A stretch of 64,000 bases of DNA from DASXMT01 sp036521415 (GTDB lineage: Bacteria > Actinomycetota > Acidimicrobiia > Acidimicrobiales > RAAP-2). Below are positions 34,013-43,367 of the stretch, one piece after another. Made by a program: the position numbers and the translations under genes. How positions within the stretch are numbered: position 1 is the first letter of the stretch; every line of letters starts with the position of its first letter. Below the pieces are notes generated by a model, which was given only the letters and a program-made list of their open reading frames with translations, was not told the DNA's origin and ran no database searches. The stretch lies in assembly GCA_036521415.1 (NCBI GenBank), contig DATDHU010000048.1:1-64000 (forward strand). Direction: 5' to 3'.

Positions 34013-34723
34013 GTGCCTTCCGCCTCAGCCTTGCCTGCGGACCGGCCAAAGCGGGTCGGACGACGCGTTTTCGTCGGCATGGTCGCACTCGGTGCGGTAG
34101 GCGTCGCCTTTGGAGCCCGCGTGCAGGCTGTCGTGGGGAGTGCCCTGGGCTCGGGGCTCGGTGGCCTGCTGCCCGGGGGTGACCGATTCCGCATCTACAC
34201 CATCACCAATTCCTTCCCCCAGATCGCCCGGCAGAGCTATCGGCTCCAGGTGACCGGCCTGGTCGACAAGCCGCTCGACCTCACCGTGGACGACCTCGAG
34301 GACATGCCGAGCACCACGCTGGTGAAGGACTTCCAGTGCGTGACCGGGTGGCGGGTGCCCCAGGTCCACTGGAAGGGGGTCAGGCTGTCCGACGTGCTGG
34401 CCGCAGCCGGCGTGCACGCCGGCGCCGGGGGGCTCGAGTTCGAGTCCTACGACGGTGCCGACACCGAGAGCCTCACGCTCGATCAGGCCCAGCGACCCGA
34501 CGTCATCGTCGCCTATCGCATGCTCGACGCTCCCATCACCACTGAGCACGGCGGTCCGGTCCGGCTGTATGTGGCTCCCATGTACGGCTACAAGTCGCTG
34601 AAATGGCTGTCCGCCATCCGGGTGGTGAAAGAACCCATTCCCGGATACTGGGAGCAGAACGGGTACTCCCTGGATGCCTGGGTCGGCAGTTCGAACGGCC
34701 GAAGTGACACCCCGATCGGCTGA
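34013..34723 (+). CDS. Molybdopterin-dependent oxidoreductase (sulfite-oxidase fold)
   Basis: A 236-residue protein with an N-terminal hydrophobic segment (about residues 17-40), probably an export signal or anchor, and a sulfite-oxidase-type Moco domain: KDFQCVTGWRVPQVHWKGVRLSDVL, where Cys is the molybdenum ligand, and LYVAPMYGYKSLKWLSAIRV. The size matches YedY/MsrP-like or SorA-like subunits. The following cytochrome b gene overlaps its end, so the pair probably moves electrons to or from the quinone pool. Start GTG at 34013. Confidence 0.87.
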   Translation: MPSASALPADRPKRVGRRVFVGMVALGAVGVAFGARVQAVVGSALGSGLGGLLPGGDRFRIYTITNSFPQIARQSYRLQVTGLVDKPLDLTVDDLEDMPSTTLVKDFQCVTGWRVPQVHWKGVRLSDVLAAAGVHAGAGGLEFESYDGADTESLTLDQAQRPDVIVAYRMLDAPITTEHGGPVRLYVAPMYGYKSLKWLSAIRVVKEPIPGYWEQNGYSLDAWVGSSNGRSDTPIG

Positions 34724-35420
34724 CCGGGACCAGGTCCGTCGTGGTCGGTCCTCCGGATCGGCGGGCCGGCTCCTGCGCTTCGACCGCGTTGAGCGCGCCG
34801 CCCACTGGGCCACGGCGCTCCTGTTCGGCATCCTCATGGTCACCGCCCTTCCGCTCTATTTCGTGCAGGTCGAGAGCTTCGTGGGGCGCCGGGCCCTGGT
34901 CGCCGACATACACACCTGGGCGGGGGTGGCACTCCCGGTGCCCCTGATCGTCTCGTTGCTCGGGCCCTGGGGGGCACGGTTGCGACGAGACATACGCCGC
35001 TGCAACCTGTGGACGGCGGCCGAGATCCGGTGGCTGTGGTCATTCGGCCGCCAACGGATCGCCAGGCCGGACAAGTTCAATCCCGGTCAGAAGTTGAACG
35101 TTCTCTTCGTCGCCGGAGCCATCGTCGTGATGCTCGCGACCGGGTTCGTGCTGCGGTGGTACCGGTTCTTTTCGTTGAGCTGGCGCACTGGCGCGACGTT
35201 CGTCCACGACGTGCTCGCCCTCGGTGTGTTCCTCGTCGTGGCCGGCCACGTCGCCTTCGCGCTCACCCACCGCGACGCGCTCCGCTCGATGTTCAGGGGC
35301 TGGGTCACGCGGTCGTGGGCGAAGGGCCATGCCTCCGGTTGGCTCCAGGAGGAAGAAGCAGAGGAAGCGGGCGAAACAGGAGCAGCTACGAGAGAGCCGG
35401 AACCGGCCTCGACGACCTAG
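34674..35420 (+). CDS. Cytochrome b561-like membrane subunit
   Basis: A 248-residue membrane protein with four helices at about residues 46-66, 80-97, 140-160 and 175-195. Haem-ligand His candidates are in ERAAHWATALLFG, IHTWAGVALPV, VHDVLALG and AGHVAFALTHRDALRSMFRGWV, the pattern of formate-dehydrogenase-gamma and hydrogenase cytochrome b subunits. The ATG at 34674 would overlap the Moco gene by 50 bases; a GTG at 34704 would reduce that to 20. The C-terminus is a charged Glu-rich tail. Confidence 0.82.
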   Translation: MPGSAVRTAEVTPRSADRDQVRRGRSSGSAGRLLRFDRVERAAHWATALLFGILMVTALPLYFVQVESFVGRRALVADIHTWAGVALPVPLIVSLLGPWGARLRRDIRRCNLWTAAEIRWLWSFGRQRIARPDKFNPGQKLNVLFVAGAIVVMLATGFVLRWYRFFSLSWRTGATFVHDVLALGVFLVVAGHVAFALTHRDALRSMFRGWVTRSWAKGHASGWLQEEEAEEAGETGAATREPEPASTT

Positions 35421-35435
35421 TCGCTCACGGGCGGG

Positions 35436-36662
35436 TCAGGGCTGTGACACGTTCGGGGGCTCGGACGCCTCGAACTGGTAGAGCTTCTCGGCGTTCCCTC
35501 GCAGGATCTTGTACTGGACCTCGGGGGACAGCCCGGCGGCATCGAGACGCTCGTGGGCCAGCTTCAAGGAGTACGGCCAGGTGGTGTCCGAGTGGGGATA
35601 GTCCGTCTCGATCATGACGTTGTCCTCGCCTACCACGTCGAGCATCGACAACCCGGTGGCGTCGTCGATGAAGCAGCCGTAGAAGTGCTCGCGGTAGTCC
35701 CGGTAGACGTCGATCTTCTCCGTGTCGATCTTGATGTCGTAGTCCTGCACCGGCCCGACGTTCCCGAGGCTCTGGCCCTTGGCCACCCAGAACCGCTGGG
35801 TCGTCCACACCTGCTGGGCCCGCTCGAGCACCCAGGGGATCCAGCCGATCGAACCCTCGGACAGGGCGATCTTGATGTTCGGGAACTTCTGGAAGAGCCC
35901 GCTGAAGATCCAGTCCATGAGGCAGCCCGCCGGGCGGATCATCCCGAGCGAGAAGTTCGCCATGAACGGCGAGTCGTCGGAGATCCGGTGGAAGGTCGAG
36001 GACGAACCGATGTGAATCGACAGCACGATCCGGAGGTCGTTGGCCGTCTGGAGCACAGGGTCCCAGTGGCCGGTGTGGATGGTGGGGAGCCCCAGGGGCT
36101 GGAAGTTCTCCGAGAAGCAGATCGAGCGGCAGCCCTTGGCGTACACCCGCTCCATCTCGGTGACAGCCAGAGGCGGGTCCCACAGCGGGATGATGGCCAG
36201 CGGAATCAGGCGGCCCGGGTCGGTGCCGCACCACTCATCGATCATCCAGTCGTTGTAGGCCTGCACGCAGAGCAGCGCCAGCTCCTTGTCCTTGGCCTCG
36301 GCGAACGTCTGGCCGCAGAAGCGGGGGAACGACGGGAAGTTGAGCGAGGCCAGGATCCCGGCGTCGTTCATGTCGAGCAACCGGGCCTTGGGGTCGTAAC
36401 AGCCCGGCCGCATCTCGGTGTAGGGGAAGCCGACGGCGGTGATGTCCTCCGGGCGGCGACCGGCGCTGGCCCCGAGGCCACCGGTCATGATCCGGAGGTG
36501 CTCGTAGGCCCAGACCTCGGTACCGGTGTCGTCGACGATGACGTGGGGCGCCTCGTCCTTGTACTTGGCCGGAAGCCGTTCCGTCCAGACGTCGGGCGGC
36601 TCGATGATGTGGTCGTCCACCGATGTGATCCAGTTGAGGTCGTAGTGGCCTGTGGCGTCCAT
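35436..36662 (-). CDS. Amidohydrolase family protein (ACMSD-like)
   Basis: A 408-residue TIM-barrel amidohydrolase. It shows ITSVDDHIIEPPDVW at the N-terminus (DDH metal-site motif), LASLNFPSFPRFCGQ, SIHIGSSS, NIKIALSEGSIGWIPWVLER and MIETDYPHSDTTWP with the late Asp. It belongs to the same broad group as the protein at 17150-18583 but is more distant in sequence. Convergent with the cytochrome gene. Substrate unknown. Confidence 0.82.
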   Translation of the reverse strand: MDATGHYDLNWITSVDDHIIEPPDVWTERLPAKYKDEAPHVIVDDTGTEVWAYEHLRIMTGGLGASAGRRPEDITAVGFPYTEMRPGCYDPKARLLDMNDAGILASLNFPSFPRFCGQTFAEAKDKELALLCVQAYNDWMIDEWCGTDPGRLIPLAIIPLWDPPLAVTEMERVYAKGCRSICFSENFQPLGLPTIHTGHWDPVLQTANDLRIVLSIHIGSSSTFHRISDDSPFMANFSLGMIRPAGCLMDWIFSGLFQKFPNIKIALSEGSIGWIPWVLERAQQVWTTQRFWVAKGQSLGNVGPVQDYDIKIDTEKIDVYRDYREHFYGCFIDDATGLSMLDVVGEDNVMIETDYPHSDTTWPYSLKLAHERLDAAGLSPEVQYKILRGNAEKLYQFEASEPPNVSQP

Positions 36663-36786
36663 GGAGCCCCTCCGTCGTGATGAGTCTTGGTTGTCAGGTT
36701 AGCTCCCCCGTCGCTGATCGGCCCATTCCCCGAGTGCGGCCGAGTTGTCCGGCGCGGCGATGCCGGGCTGTGCTTCGCTACTGGCC

Positions 36787-37890
36787 ATGACAACGGTGCA
36801 TCGCAAAAAGGGGTTCCGTGCCCTGGTGGCGACGCTGCTGGCCATCGTGGGCGCGCTCGTCTCCGCCCTGAGCTGGGCCGGACCGGCCCTCGCCGCGCCG
36901 GGTGGGCCGACGAGAGCTGCCGGCCCACCCGTTCGATCCTCGGGTTGCGCCCGGACCCCGGCGGAGTCGGTCACCAACCAGCGCCAGGACGTCGAGGTCG
37001 CCGGTAGTTCGCGCTGGTACCTGCTCACCACCCCGGCTCCCCCGGGGCCGACGGAGAGATCGGGAGGAGCCTCGAGCGCTCCCGTGCCCCGGCCGCTGGT
37101 CGTGGACTTCCACGGGCTGGCCGAAGGGGCGACCGTCCATTCGGCGACCTCCCGATTCGGGGCCCTGGGCCAAGAGGACGGGTTCGTGGCCGTCTTCCCC
37201 AACGGCACGGGCAGCCCGGTGCACTGGGACACGACCGATCGTCCACCGCACAATCCCGACCTCACGTTCGTCAGCGCCATGTTGGACAAGCTGGAGTCGA
37301 CCCAGTGCATCGACACGTCTCGCGTCTACGCCAGCGGACTCTCCGACGGCTCGTTCATGGTGTCCCTCGTCGCCTGCACCATGTCCAATCGCTTTGCCGC
37401 CATCGGCGCCGTTTCGGGGTTGCAGCTCCCGAAACCGTGCCGGACGACCCGGGGGGTCCCGGTCATCGCCTTCCACGGCACTGCTGACCCGATCCTCTTC
37501 TTCAACGGTGGGATCGGTACGGCCACCCTCAACCGGATCCTGGGCACCGGCTCGGGCTCGTCATCGACCACGACGACCACCCAGCCGGTGAAACTGCACG
37601 GCGCCGGCTACCCGGCCACCGTCCAGGCCTGGGCGGTCAAGGACGGCTGCAATCCGAGGTCCACCGACACCAGGTTGGCCAGCCAGATCATCCTTCGCTC
37701 CTACACCTGTCCGGCAGGGACGAGCGTCCGGTTCTACATCGTCCTCGGCGGGGGTCACGCATGGCCCGGGAGCACGTTCAGCCAGTCCATCAGCTCGATC
37801 ACCGGCTTCACCACCTTCCAGATCAATGCCACCGACCAGATGTGGACGTTCTTCCAACGGTTCCGGCTGCCATCGCCGCCACCAAGCTGA
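36787..37890 (+). CDS. PHB depolymerase / LpqC-like secreted esterase
   Basis: A 367-residue secreted alpha/beta hydrolase. A Sec signal (residues 1-37, ending ALAAPGG) precedes a catalytic domain with LVVDFHGLAEGATVH, nucleophile Ser in YASGLSDGSFM, the Asp of FHGTADPILFF and the His of GGGHAWPG. A Ser/Thr-rich insert (SGSSSTTTTTQ) separates the last two. It likely cleaves ester bonds in polymers or phenolic esters outside the cell. The ATG at 36787 is chosen because the signal begins there. Confidence 0.85.
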   Translation: MTTVHRKKGFRALVATLLAIVGALVSALSWAGPALAAPGGPTRAAGPPVRSSGCARTPAESVTNQRQDVEVAGSSRWYLLTTPAPPGPTERSGGASSAPVPRPLVVDFHGLAEGATVHSATSRFGALGQEDGFVAVFPNGTGSPVHWDTTDRPPHNPDLTFVSAMLDKLESTQCIDTSRVYASGLSDGSFMVSLVACTMSNRFAAIGAVSGLQLPKPCRTTRGVPVIAFHGTADPILFFNGGIGTATLNRILGTGSGSSSTTTTTQPVKLHGAGYPATVQAWAVKDGCNPRSTDTRLASQIILRSYTCPAGTSVRFYIVLGGGHAWPGSTFSQSISSITGFTTFQINATDQMWTFFQRFRLPSPPPS

Positions 37891-38008
37891 CCAACAGTGC
37901 CGTCCCGCGGCCGGGCGTCCCGGTGATCCATAGCTGCGCTACCTTCTGCAGGAGCCGAGGCGCCCGTGTGCCATCGGCCCCACCACCACTTGCCCCGAGG
38001 GAGAGACG

Positions 38009-38821
38009 ATGCCTGGCCGCCCGACCAACACGCAGGACCTCTTCAGGCTGGACGGAAAGGTGGCCGTCGTCACCGGAGCGGGCAAGGGAATCGGTGCCGC
38101 CATCGCCCGCTCCTACGCCGATGCCGGGGCCGATCTCGCCCTGGTCGCCCGCACGGCAGGCGATCTCGATTCGGTGGCCCATGACGTCACCGAGCGGGGA
38201 CGGCGCGCCCTGGTCCTGGCGGGCGACATCAACGACTTCGGGTTGATCGCCGAGCTGGTCTCCCGCACCGTCGACGACCTCGGTGGGCTCGACGTGGTCG
38301 TGAACAATGCCGGAGGATCCCAGTCCCACCCCTTCTTGGACACCAGAGTCGAGCAGTTGGAGGCATCCTTCCGCTTCAACGTCTTCGCCCCTTTCGAGTT
38401 GAGCCGGCTCGCCGTCCCCCACCTCCTCGATCGACCCGGTGCCTCCATCATCAACATCAGCTCGATGGCCGGCCGCAATGCCCCTCGAGGGCAGCTGGCC
38501 CATGGGACGACCAAGGCGGCCCTCTCCCAGCTGACCAGGCTGATGGCCGCCGACCTCGCCCCCCGGGTCCGGGTGAACGCCATCCTGCCCGGGGCCGTGG
38601 AGACCGAGTCCCTCGGCAACTGGCTGTCGAGCATGGACCCGAACATGCGGAAGACGATGATCGAGCGTACGGCGATGCGCCGCAACGGTGTGCCCGACGA
38701 CATCGCCACGGCAGCCGTCTACCTTGCCTCCCCGGCGGCCAGCTGGGTCACCGGCAAGCTACTGGAGGTCGACGGCTCGGCCAATCCCGAGCTGGTCCCC
38801 AAGCCCATCGTCGACCTCTGA
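38009..38821 (+). CDS. SDR family protein with His in place of the catalytic Tyr
   Basis: A 270-residue SDR with GAGKGIG, NNAGGSQ, the Ser of NISSMAGR, and PGAVETESL. The usual YxxxK is HGTTK: codon CAT at 38501-38503 places His165 where Tyr is expected. The Lys is kept. It may be inactive, or use another proton donor. It is followed 5 bases later by the pentapeptide-repeat gene, so the two are probably cotranscribed. Confidence 0.87.
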   Translation: MPGRPTNTQDLFRLDGKVAVVTGAGKGIGAAIARSYADAGADLALVARTAGDLDSVAHDVTERGRRALVLAGDINDFGLIAELVSRTVDDLGGLDVVVNNAGGSQSHPFLDTRVEQLEASFRFNVFAPFELSRLAVPHLLDRPGASIINISSMAGRNAPRGQLAHGTTKAALSQLTRLMAADLAPRVRVNAILPGAVETESLGNWLSSMDPNMRKTMIERTAMRRNGVPDDIATAAVYLASPAASWVTGKLLEVDGSANPELVPKPIVDL

Positions 38822-38826
38822 GCCCG

Positions 38827-39492
38827 GTGCCAGCCCGGTCGGTCGCTCCGCTCCCTCCCCGACTGGCGCGCGACCTGGCCGCAGTCGAGTCCGGCGATCT
38901 GGTCGACGACCTCGACTGGGACGGCGTCGAGGTCGCCGGGGACTTCTCCGGCCAGATGGGGCGAGCCATGGAGATCACCGGCTCACGCATCAGCGGGGCC
39001 CGCTTCACCGGCTCGAACCTCGACCGGGTCCGGATGCGGGACACGGTGATCGAGTCGTGCGATTTGTCGGGGGCCCGGCTGGTGGAAGCGGCCTTGGTCC
39101 GGGTGGAGTTCAGGGCCTGCCGGATGTCGGCGATCGACCTGGCCGGCGCCCGGCTCAATGACGTGCTCTTCAGCGAGACGAAGCTCGACCACGCCAACTT
39201 CGCAATGGCCAGCGGCGAACACGTCCGGTTCGACCATACCCACTTGGAAGCAAGCAGCTTCTACGGGGCGAAGGTGGCCGACACCCAGTTCTTCGACTGC
39301 GACCTGACGGCGACCGAGCTCTCCAAATCGGACCTCCCCGGCGTTCGCCTCCACGGGTCGACACTCGAGGGCCTGAAGGGGGCCGGCGACCTCCACGGTG
39401 CCGTCATCGACTCGGGCCAGGTACTCCCCATGGCCCTCGGGGTGTTCGGGGCGCTGGGCATCGAGATCGACGACGACCGGGACGCACCGTGA
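38827..39492 (+). CDS. Pentapeptide-repeat protein
   Basis: A 221-residue protein. From about residue 50 it runs in five-residue steps of the A(D/N)LxX type (ARFTGSNLDRVRMRDTVIESCDLSGARL and onwards to SDLPGVRLHGSTL), which fold as a right-handed beta helix. Some such proteins mimic DNA and protect gyrase from quinolones, but many have no known role, and nothing here settles it. The start is a GTG at 38827. Confidence 0.85.
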   Translation: MPARSVAPLPPRLARDLAAVESGDLVDDLDWDGVEVAGDFSGQMGRAMEITGSRISGARFTGSNLDRVRMRDTVIESCDLSGARLVEAALVRVEFRACRMSAIDLAGARLNDVLFSETKLDHANFAMASGEHVRFDHTHLEASSFYGAKVADTQFFDCDLTATELSKSDLPGVRLHGSTLEGLKGAGDLHGAVIDSGQVLPMALGVFGALGIEIDDDRDAP

Positions 39493-39519
39493 GCCCGGCG
39501 TCAGAGGGCTGATCGCCGG

Positions 39520-39966
39520 TCAGGCCGGCGGAGGCCCCGAAGCGACCAGCTCGATGGCCGTGTCGTCGGGGTCGCGCAATTGCAGCGACGGGTTGCCGTT
39601 TTCGAGCACGACGCCGGGGTGGTCGACGCCGATCGCCGTGAGGTGGTCGGCCCACGCCCGGAGTGCAACTGCGTCGGACACGGCGAAGGCCAGATGGTCG
39701 AGGGTCGCACCGGCGGGCGCCGGACCAACACCGGTGGAACCGTCGCCCTCAGCGGGCGAACTTGGCCGGGCGCTCAGCACCACCACCACCTTGGACCCCC
39801 GATGACGGAGGGCGACGTATCCGACCTCGACGCTCCCGGCATAGGGCTCGAGGCTGAGCACGGCCGTGTACCACTCGGCGCTGGCCTGCACGTTGGACAC
39901 CAGTAGCTGCACGTGGGAAAGCCCGGTCATGGGAGCATCGGTGCGCACGGTACTGGCCTCGGTCAC
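39520..39966 (-). CDS. VOC family protein
   Basis: About 148 residues with one VOC unit: GLSHVQLLVSNVQASAEWY, GSKVVVVL, LDHLAFAVSDAVALRAW and LRDPDDTAIELVA with the Glu ligand at the end. A run of Pro/Gly/Ser (SPAEGDGSTGVGPAP) forms an inter-strand loop. The GTG at 39966 avoids overlap with the PPK2 gene; the ATG at 39930 is an alternative. Probably cotranscribed with PPK2. Confidence 0.8.
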   Translation of the reverse strand: MTEASTVRTDAPMTGLSHVQLLVSNVQASAEWYTAVLSLEPYAGSVEVGYVALRHRGSKVVVVLSARPSSPAEGDGSTGVGPAPAGATLDHLAFAVSDAVALRAWADHLTAIGVDHPGVVLENGNPSLQLRDPDDTAIELVASGPPPA

Positions 39967-39976
39967 GTCTCGGACC

Positions 39977-40891
39977 TTAGCTCTCCGACGAGCCACGGAG
40001 CTCGGCAACCAGCGCGACCCGGTCCGCCGCCATCTGCTGGCGGACCGACGCGTCCACCTTCGGGTACTGCGGGTTGATGTCGATGAGCGTCTGGGCCAGG
40101 ATGGCGGCGGTGGCTAGGCGGGCGAACCACTTGTGGTCGGCCGGTACCACGTGCCACGGGGCCCATTCGGTGCTGGTGTGGCTGAGCATGTCCCCGAAGG
40201 CGCGCTGGTAGTCGTCCCAGTACCGCCGTTCATGGATGTCGCTCGGAGCGAACTTCCAATTCTTCTCGGGCCGATCGATGCGCTTTAGGAACCGCTTGGC
40301 CTGTTCCGGTTTGGACACGTTGAGGAGGACCTTCACCACGGCGATGTCGTTGGCGACCAGATGGCGCTCCCAGTCGTTGATCTCTCGGAAACGGTGCTTC
40401 CAGATACTCGCCGTCCCCGGCCGATCCGACCCTCCCCGTCCTTGCAGCAGTTCGGGGTGGACCCGAACCACTAGCACGTCTTCGTAGTGCGACCGGTTGA
40501 AGATGCCGATCCGGCCCCGCTCCGGAGCGACCCGCTGGCAGCGCCACAGAAAATCGTGCCGTAACTCCTCGTCCGACGGCTCCTTGAAGCTGTGGACCTC
40601 GACCCCTTGGGGATTGAGGCCGCGCATGACGTGCTTGATGATGCTGTCCTTCCCACCGGCGTCGAGGGCCTGGATCACGAGGAGGACGCCGCGGGTCGCC
40701 TCGGCCGACAGCCGGTCCTGGTAGTCCTCGAGGATCTTGACGACCCGGTCCAGTTGCGCGGTGCCTTCGCGGCGGGATAGTGCCCCGTCGACGCTGGCGG
40801 GATCGAAGTCTCGACCCATGGAGACAGCGGTCCCTGCAGGCACCCGACACCGACCGACGAGGTCCCGCACCAACCCGAGGGTGTGATCCAT
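39977..40891 (-). CDS. Polyphosphate kinase 2 (PPK2) family phosphotransferase
   Basis: A 304-residue kinase of the PPK2 family, which moves phosphate between polyphosphate and nucleotides. Walker A lies in VIQALDAGGKDSIIKHVMRG and Walker B-like residues in GIFNRSHYEDVLVVRV, with the lid NVSKPEQAKRFLKR and WHVVPADHKWFARL near the end. The overall pattern fits the short single-domain (class I or III) group. The start is ATG at 40891; a GTG at 40900 is possible. Confidence 0.9.
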   Translation of the reverse strand: MDHTLGLVRDLVGRCRVPAGTAVSMGRDFDPASVDGALSRREGTAQLDRVVKILEDYQDRLSAEATRGVLLVIQALDAGGKDSIIKHVMRGLNPQGVEVHSFKEPSDEELRHDFLWRCQRVAPERGRIGIFNRSHYEDVLVVRVHPELLQGRGGSDRPGTASIWKHRFREINDWERHLVANDIAVVKVLLNVSKPEQAKRFLKRIDRPEKNWKFAPSDIHERRYWDDYQRAFGDMLSHTSTEWAPWHVVPADHKWFARLATAAILAQTLIDINPQYPKVDASVRQQMAADRVALVAELRGSSES

Positions 40892-40949
40892 GGGGACCAC
40901 TCTGCCCGAACAGCGAACCGGGCGCCTCCCGGGTGGCCGACGCCGGTGT

Positions 40950-42320
40950 TCAGGTGAACGTGGCGGCGGCCGCGGCCGCCAGGGCGTCGAGGCCCTCGCC
41001 CAACAGCTGCTCGCCGATGATGAGCGGGGGCAGCAGGCGGATGACGTTGCCCCAGGTCCCGCACGTCAGGACGATCACGCCGGCCCGAAGGCAGTGGGCA
41101 GCGATCCGCTCAGCCGATTCCGGGTCCGGTTCGAGGGTCCCGGGCTCTACCACTTCGATGGCCTGCATCGCCCCGCGGCCGCGAACGTCGCCGATCGCCG
41201 GAAATTGCACCTGCAGGGCGCTCAGCCGGCCGGCCATCTGCTCACCGATGCGGGCGGCGGCAGTGGGCAGGTCGTGGCTCTTCATGTAGTCGATGGCGGC
41301 CAGGGCGGCGGCGCACGCCACCGGGTTGCCGCCGTAGGTGCCACCCAGCCCCCCTGGGTGCACGGCATCCATGAGCTCAACCCGGCCGGTCACCGCGGCC
41401 AGCGGCAGCCCCCCGGCTATGGCCTTGGCCGTCGCCACCACATCAGGCACCACTCCCTCGTGCTCGCAGGCGAACCAGGCTCCTGTCCGACAGAAGCCGG
41501 TCTGGATCTCGTCGGCCACGAACACCACCCCGTGGTCCTGGCACCACGCGGCCAGCGCGGGCAGGAAGCCCGGGGCGGGAACGACGAACCCGCCCTCGCC
41601 CTGGATCGGCTCGATCAGCATGCAGGCGACGTTGTGAGCGCCGACTTGTTTGTCCAGTCGCTCGAGGGCCCGCCGCGCCGCCTCGTCGCCGCTCATGCCG
41701 GCCGGGTCCCGGAACGGGTAGGACATCGGCATCCGGTAGACCTCGGGGGCAAAGGGCCCGAAGCCATCCTTGTAGGGCATGTTCTTCGCCGTGAGGGCCA
41801 TGGTCAAGTTGGTTCGCCCGTGGTAGGCGTGATCGAACACCGCCACGGCCTGACGCCCGGTGGCGTGTCGAGCGACCTTCACCGCGTTCTCCACCGCTTC
41901 GGCCCCCGAGTTGAAGAGGGCAGAGGTCTTGGCGTGGCCGCCAGGGGTCAACGCGGCCAAGGCCTCGCAGACGGCGACGTAACCCTCGTAGGGGCCGACC
42001 ATGAAGCAGGAGTGGACCAGGCGGCCCACCTGCGCGCTCACTGCCTCGGTCAGCTCGGGCAGGGCGTGGCCGATGCTGGTGACGCCGATGCCCGACCCGA
42101 GGTCGATGAGCGAGTTCCCGTCGACGTCGACCACGATGGCGCCCGATGCAGCCTCGATATACACCGGCAGGGTCGAGGTCACTCCGGAAGCCACGGCGGC
42201 GCCACGGCGGCTGGCCAGTTCCCGGGACCGGGGGCCGGGCACGTCGGTCACCAGCCGGCGCGCCAGGCCGACCGGGGCGCTGACGCCGGCAACGTCAGGG
42301 GGGGCCATGGACTCGAACAT
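40950..42320 (-). CDS. gabT: Class III aminotransferase (4-aminobutyrate transaminase type)
   Basis: A 456-residue PLP enzyme. It shows VDVDGNSLIDLGSGIGVTSIGH, FNSGAEAVENAVKVAR, DHAYHGRTNLTMALT, IEPIQGEGGF, FVADEIQTGFCRTG with the cofactor Asp, and the PLP Lys in VVATAKAIAGGLPLAAV. The pattern fits 4-aminobutyrate:2-oxoglutarate transaminase, though other omega-amine substrates are possible. The ATG at 42320 (or 42308) begins the homologous part; the long upstream frame is shadow. Confidence 0.85.
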   Translation of the reverse strand: MFESMAPPDVAGVSAPVGLARRLVTDVPGPRSRELASRRGAAVASGVTSTLPVYIEAASGAIVVDVDGNSLIDLGSGIGVTSIGHALPELTEAVSAQVGRLVHSCFMVGPYEGYVAVCEALAALTPGGHAKTSALFNSGAEAVENAVKVARHATGRQAVAVFDHAYHGRTNLTMALTAKNMPYKDGFGPFAPEVYRMPMSYPFRDPAGMSGDEAARRALERLDKQVGAHNVACMLIEPIQGEGGFVVPAPGFLPALAAWCQDHGVVFVADEIQTGFCRTGAWFACEHEGVVPDVVATAKAIAGGLPLAAVTGRVELMDAVHPGGLGGTYGGNPVACAAALAAIDYMKSHDLPTAAARIGEQMAGRLSALQVQFPAIGDVRGRGAMQAIEVVEPGTLEPDPESAERIAAHCLRAGVIVLTCGTWGNVIRLLPPLIIGEQLLGEGLDALAAAAAATFT

Positions 42321-42477
42321 ACCGGCACGGGCCCGGCATCGTCCCAACGGGGTCCTCGGGTCACGGTTTGCCGTCCTCCGCTGCACCGGAGCGATCGCAG
42401 ATCGGGACCCCGTGTGGGATGGTGGGGACGAGAGTGTCCGCCTCGTCCTCCTGAAGCGGCTGAGAAGCGAGCTCATC

Positions 42478-43326
42478 ATGGCTGCTATCACCGACGACGA
42501 GCGGAACGAAGTCGATCAGGCGAACCGCTCGGGGAAGACACCGGTGGCCTTCATCCACGGGCTGTGGCTCCTTCCCAGCAGTTGGGACCGCTGGCGCCGA
42601 CTGTTCGAGGACGCCGGCTATGCCACCGTGGCGCCCAGCTGGCCCGATGACCCCAATACCGTCGATGAGGCCAATCGACACCCTGAGGTCTTCGCCCACA
42701 AGACAGTGGGGCAGGTGGCCGATCACGTCGAAGAGCTCGTCAAGCTGCTCGAAAGGAAACCGGCCGTGGTCGGTCACTCGTTCGGTGGCCTGCTCGCCCA
42801 GATCCTGGCCGGTCGGGGCGCGTCAGCAGCATCGGTGGCCATCGACCCGGCCCCCTTCCGGGGCGTGTTGCCTCTCCCCGTTTCGGCGCTCAAATCTGCG
42901 TCACCGGTGCTCGGGAACCCGGCCAATCGGGGGCGTGCCGTTCCTCTGACCTATGACCAGTTCCGCTACGCCTTCGCCAACGCCGTGTCCGAGGACGAAG
43001 CCCGGGAGCTGTACGCCACCTACGCCGTCCCTGCCGCCGGTGCCCCGCTCTTCCAGGCGGCGACCGCCAACCTCAATCCCTGGACGGAGGTCAAGGTGAA
43101 GACCAAGGGCCCCGACCGCGGGCCCCTGTTGATCATCGACGGCGAAAAGGACCACACGGTCCCCTGGGCCATCGCCAACGCCTCGTACAAACGACAGAAG
43201 CGCAATGAGAACGTGACCGAGATCACCTCGGTCCCCGACCGCGGCCACGCCCTGACCATCGACCACGGCTGGCGTGAGGTCGCCCAAATCTCTCTCGACT
43301 TCATCGGGCGCTTCGTCACCCCCTGA
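42478..43326 (+). CDS. Alpha/beta fold hydrolase
   Basis: A 282-residue alpha/beta hydrolase. The oxyanion-region HG lies in VAFIHGLWLLPSSWDRW, the nucleophile Ser in VVGHSFGGLLAQ, the Asp in LIIDGEKDHTVPW and the His in VPDRGHALTID. The HGLWL variant is common in actinobacterial lipase/esterase-like members. It starts about 160 bases from the divergent aminotransferase gene. Confidence 0.87.
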   Translation: MAAITDDERNEVDQANRSGKTPVAFIHGLWLLPSSWDRWRRLFEDAGYATVAPSWPDDPNTVDEANRHPEVFAHKTVGQVADHVEELVKLLERKPAVVGHSFGGLLAQILAGRGASAASVAIDPAPFRGVLPLPVSALKSASPVLGNPANRGRAVPLTYDQFRYAFANAVSEDEARELYATYAVPAAGAPLFQAATANLNPWTEVKVKTKGPDRGPLLIIDGEKDHTVPWAIANASYKRQKRNENVTEITSVPDRGHALTIDHGWREVAQISLDFIGRFVTP

Positions 43327-43367
43327 TCGTCAGGTCGGTCCGCCGGTCGAGCCCGGTGCCCGGGCCC

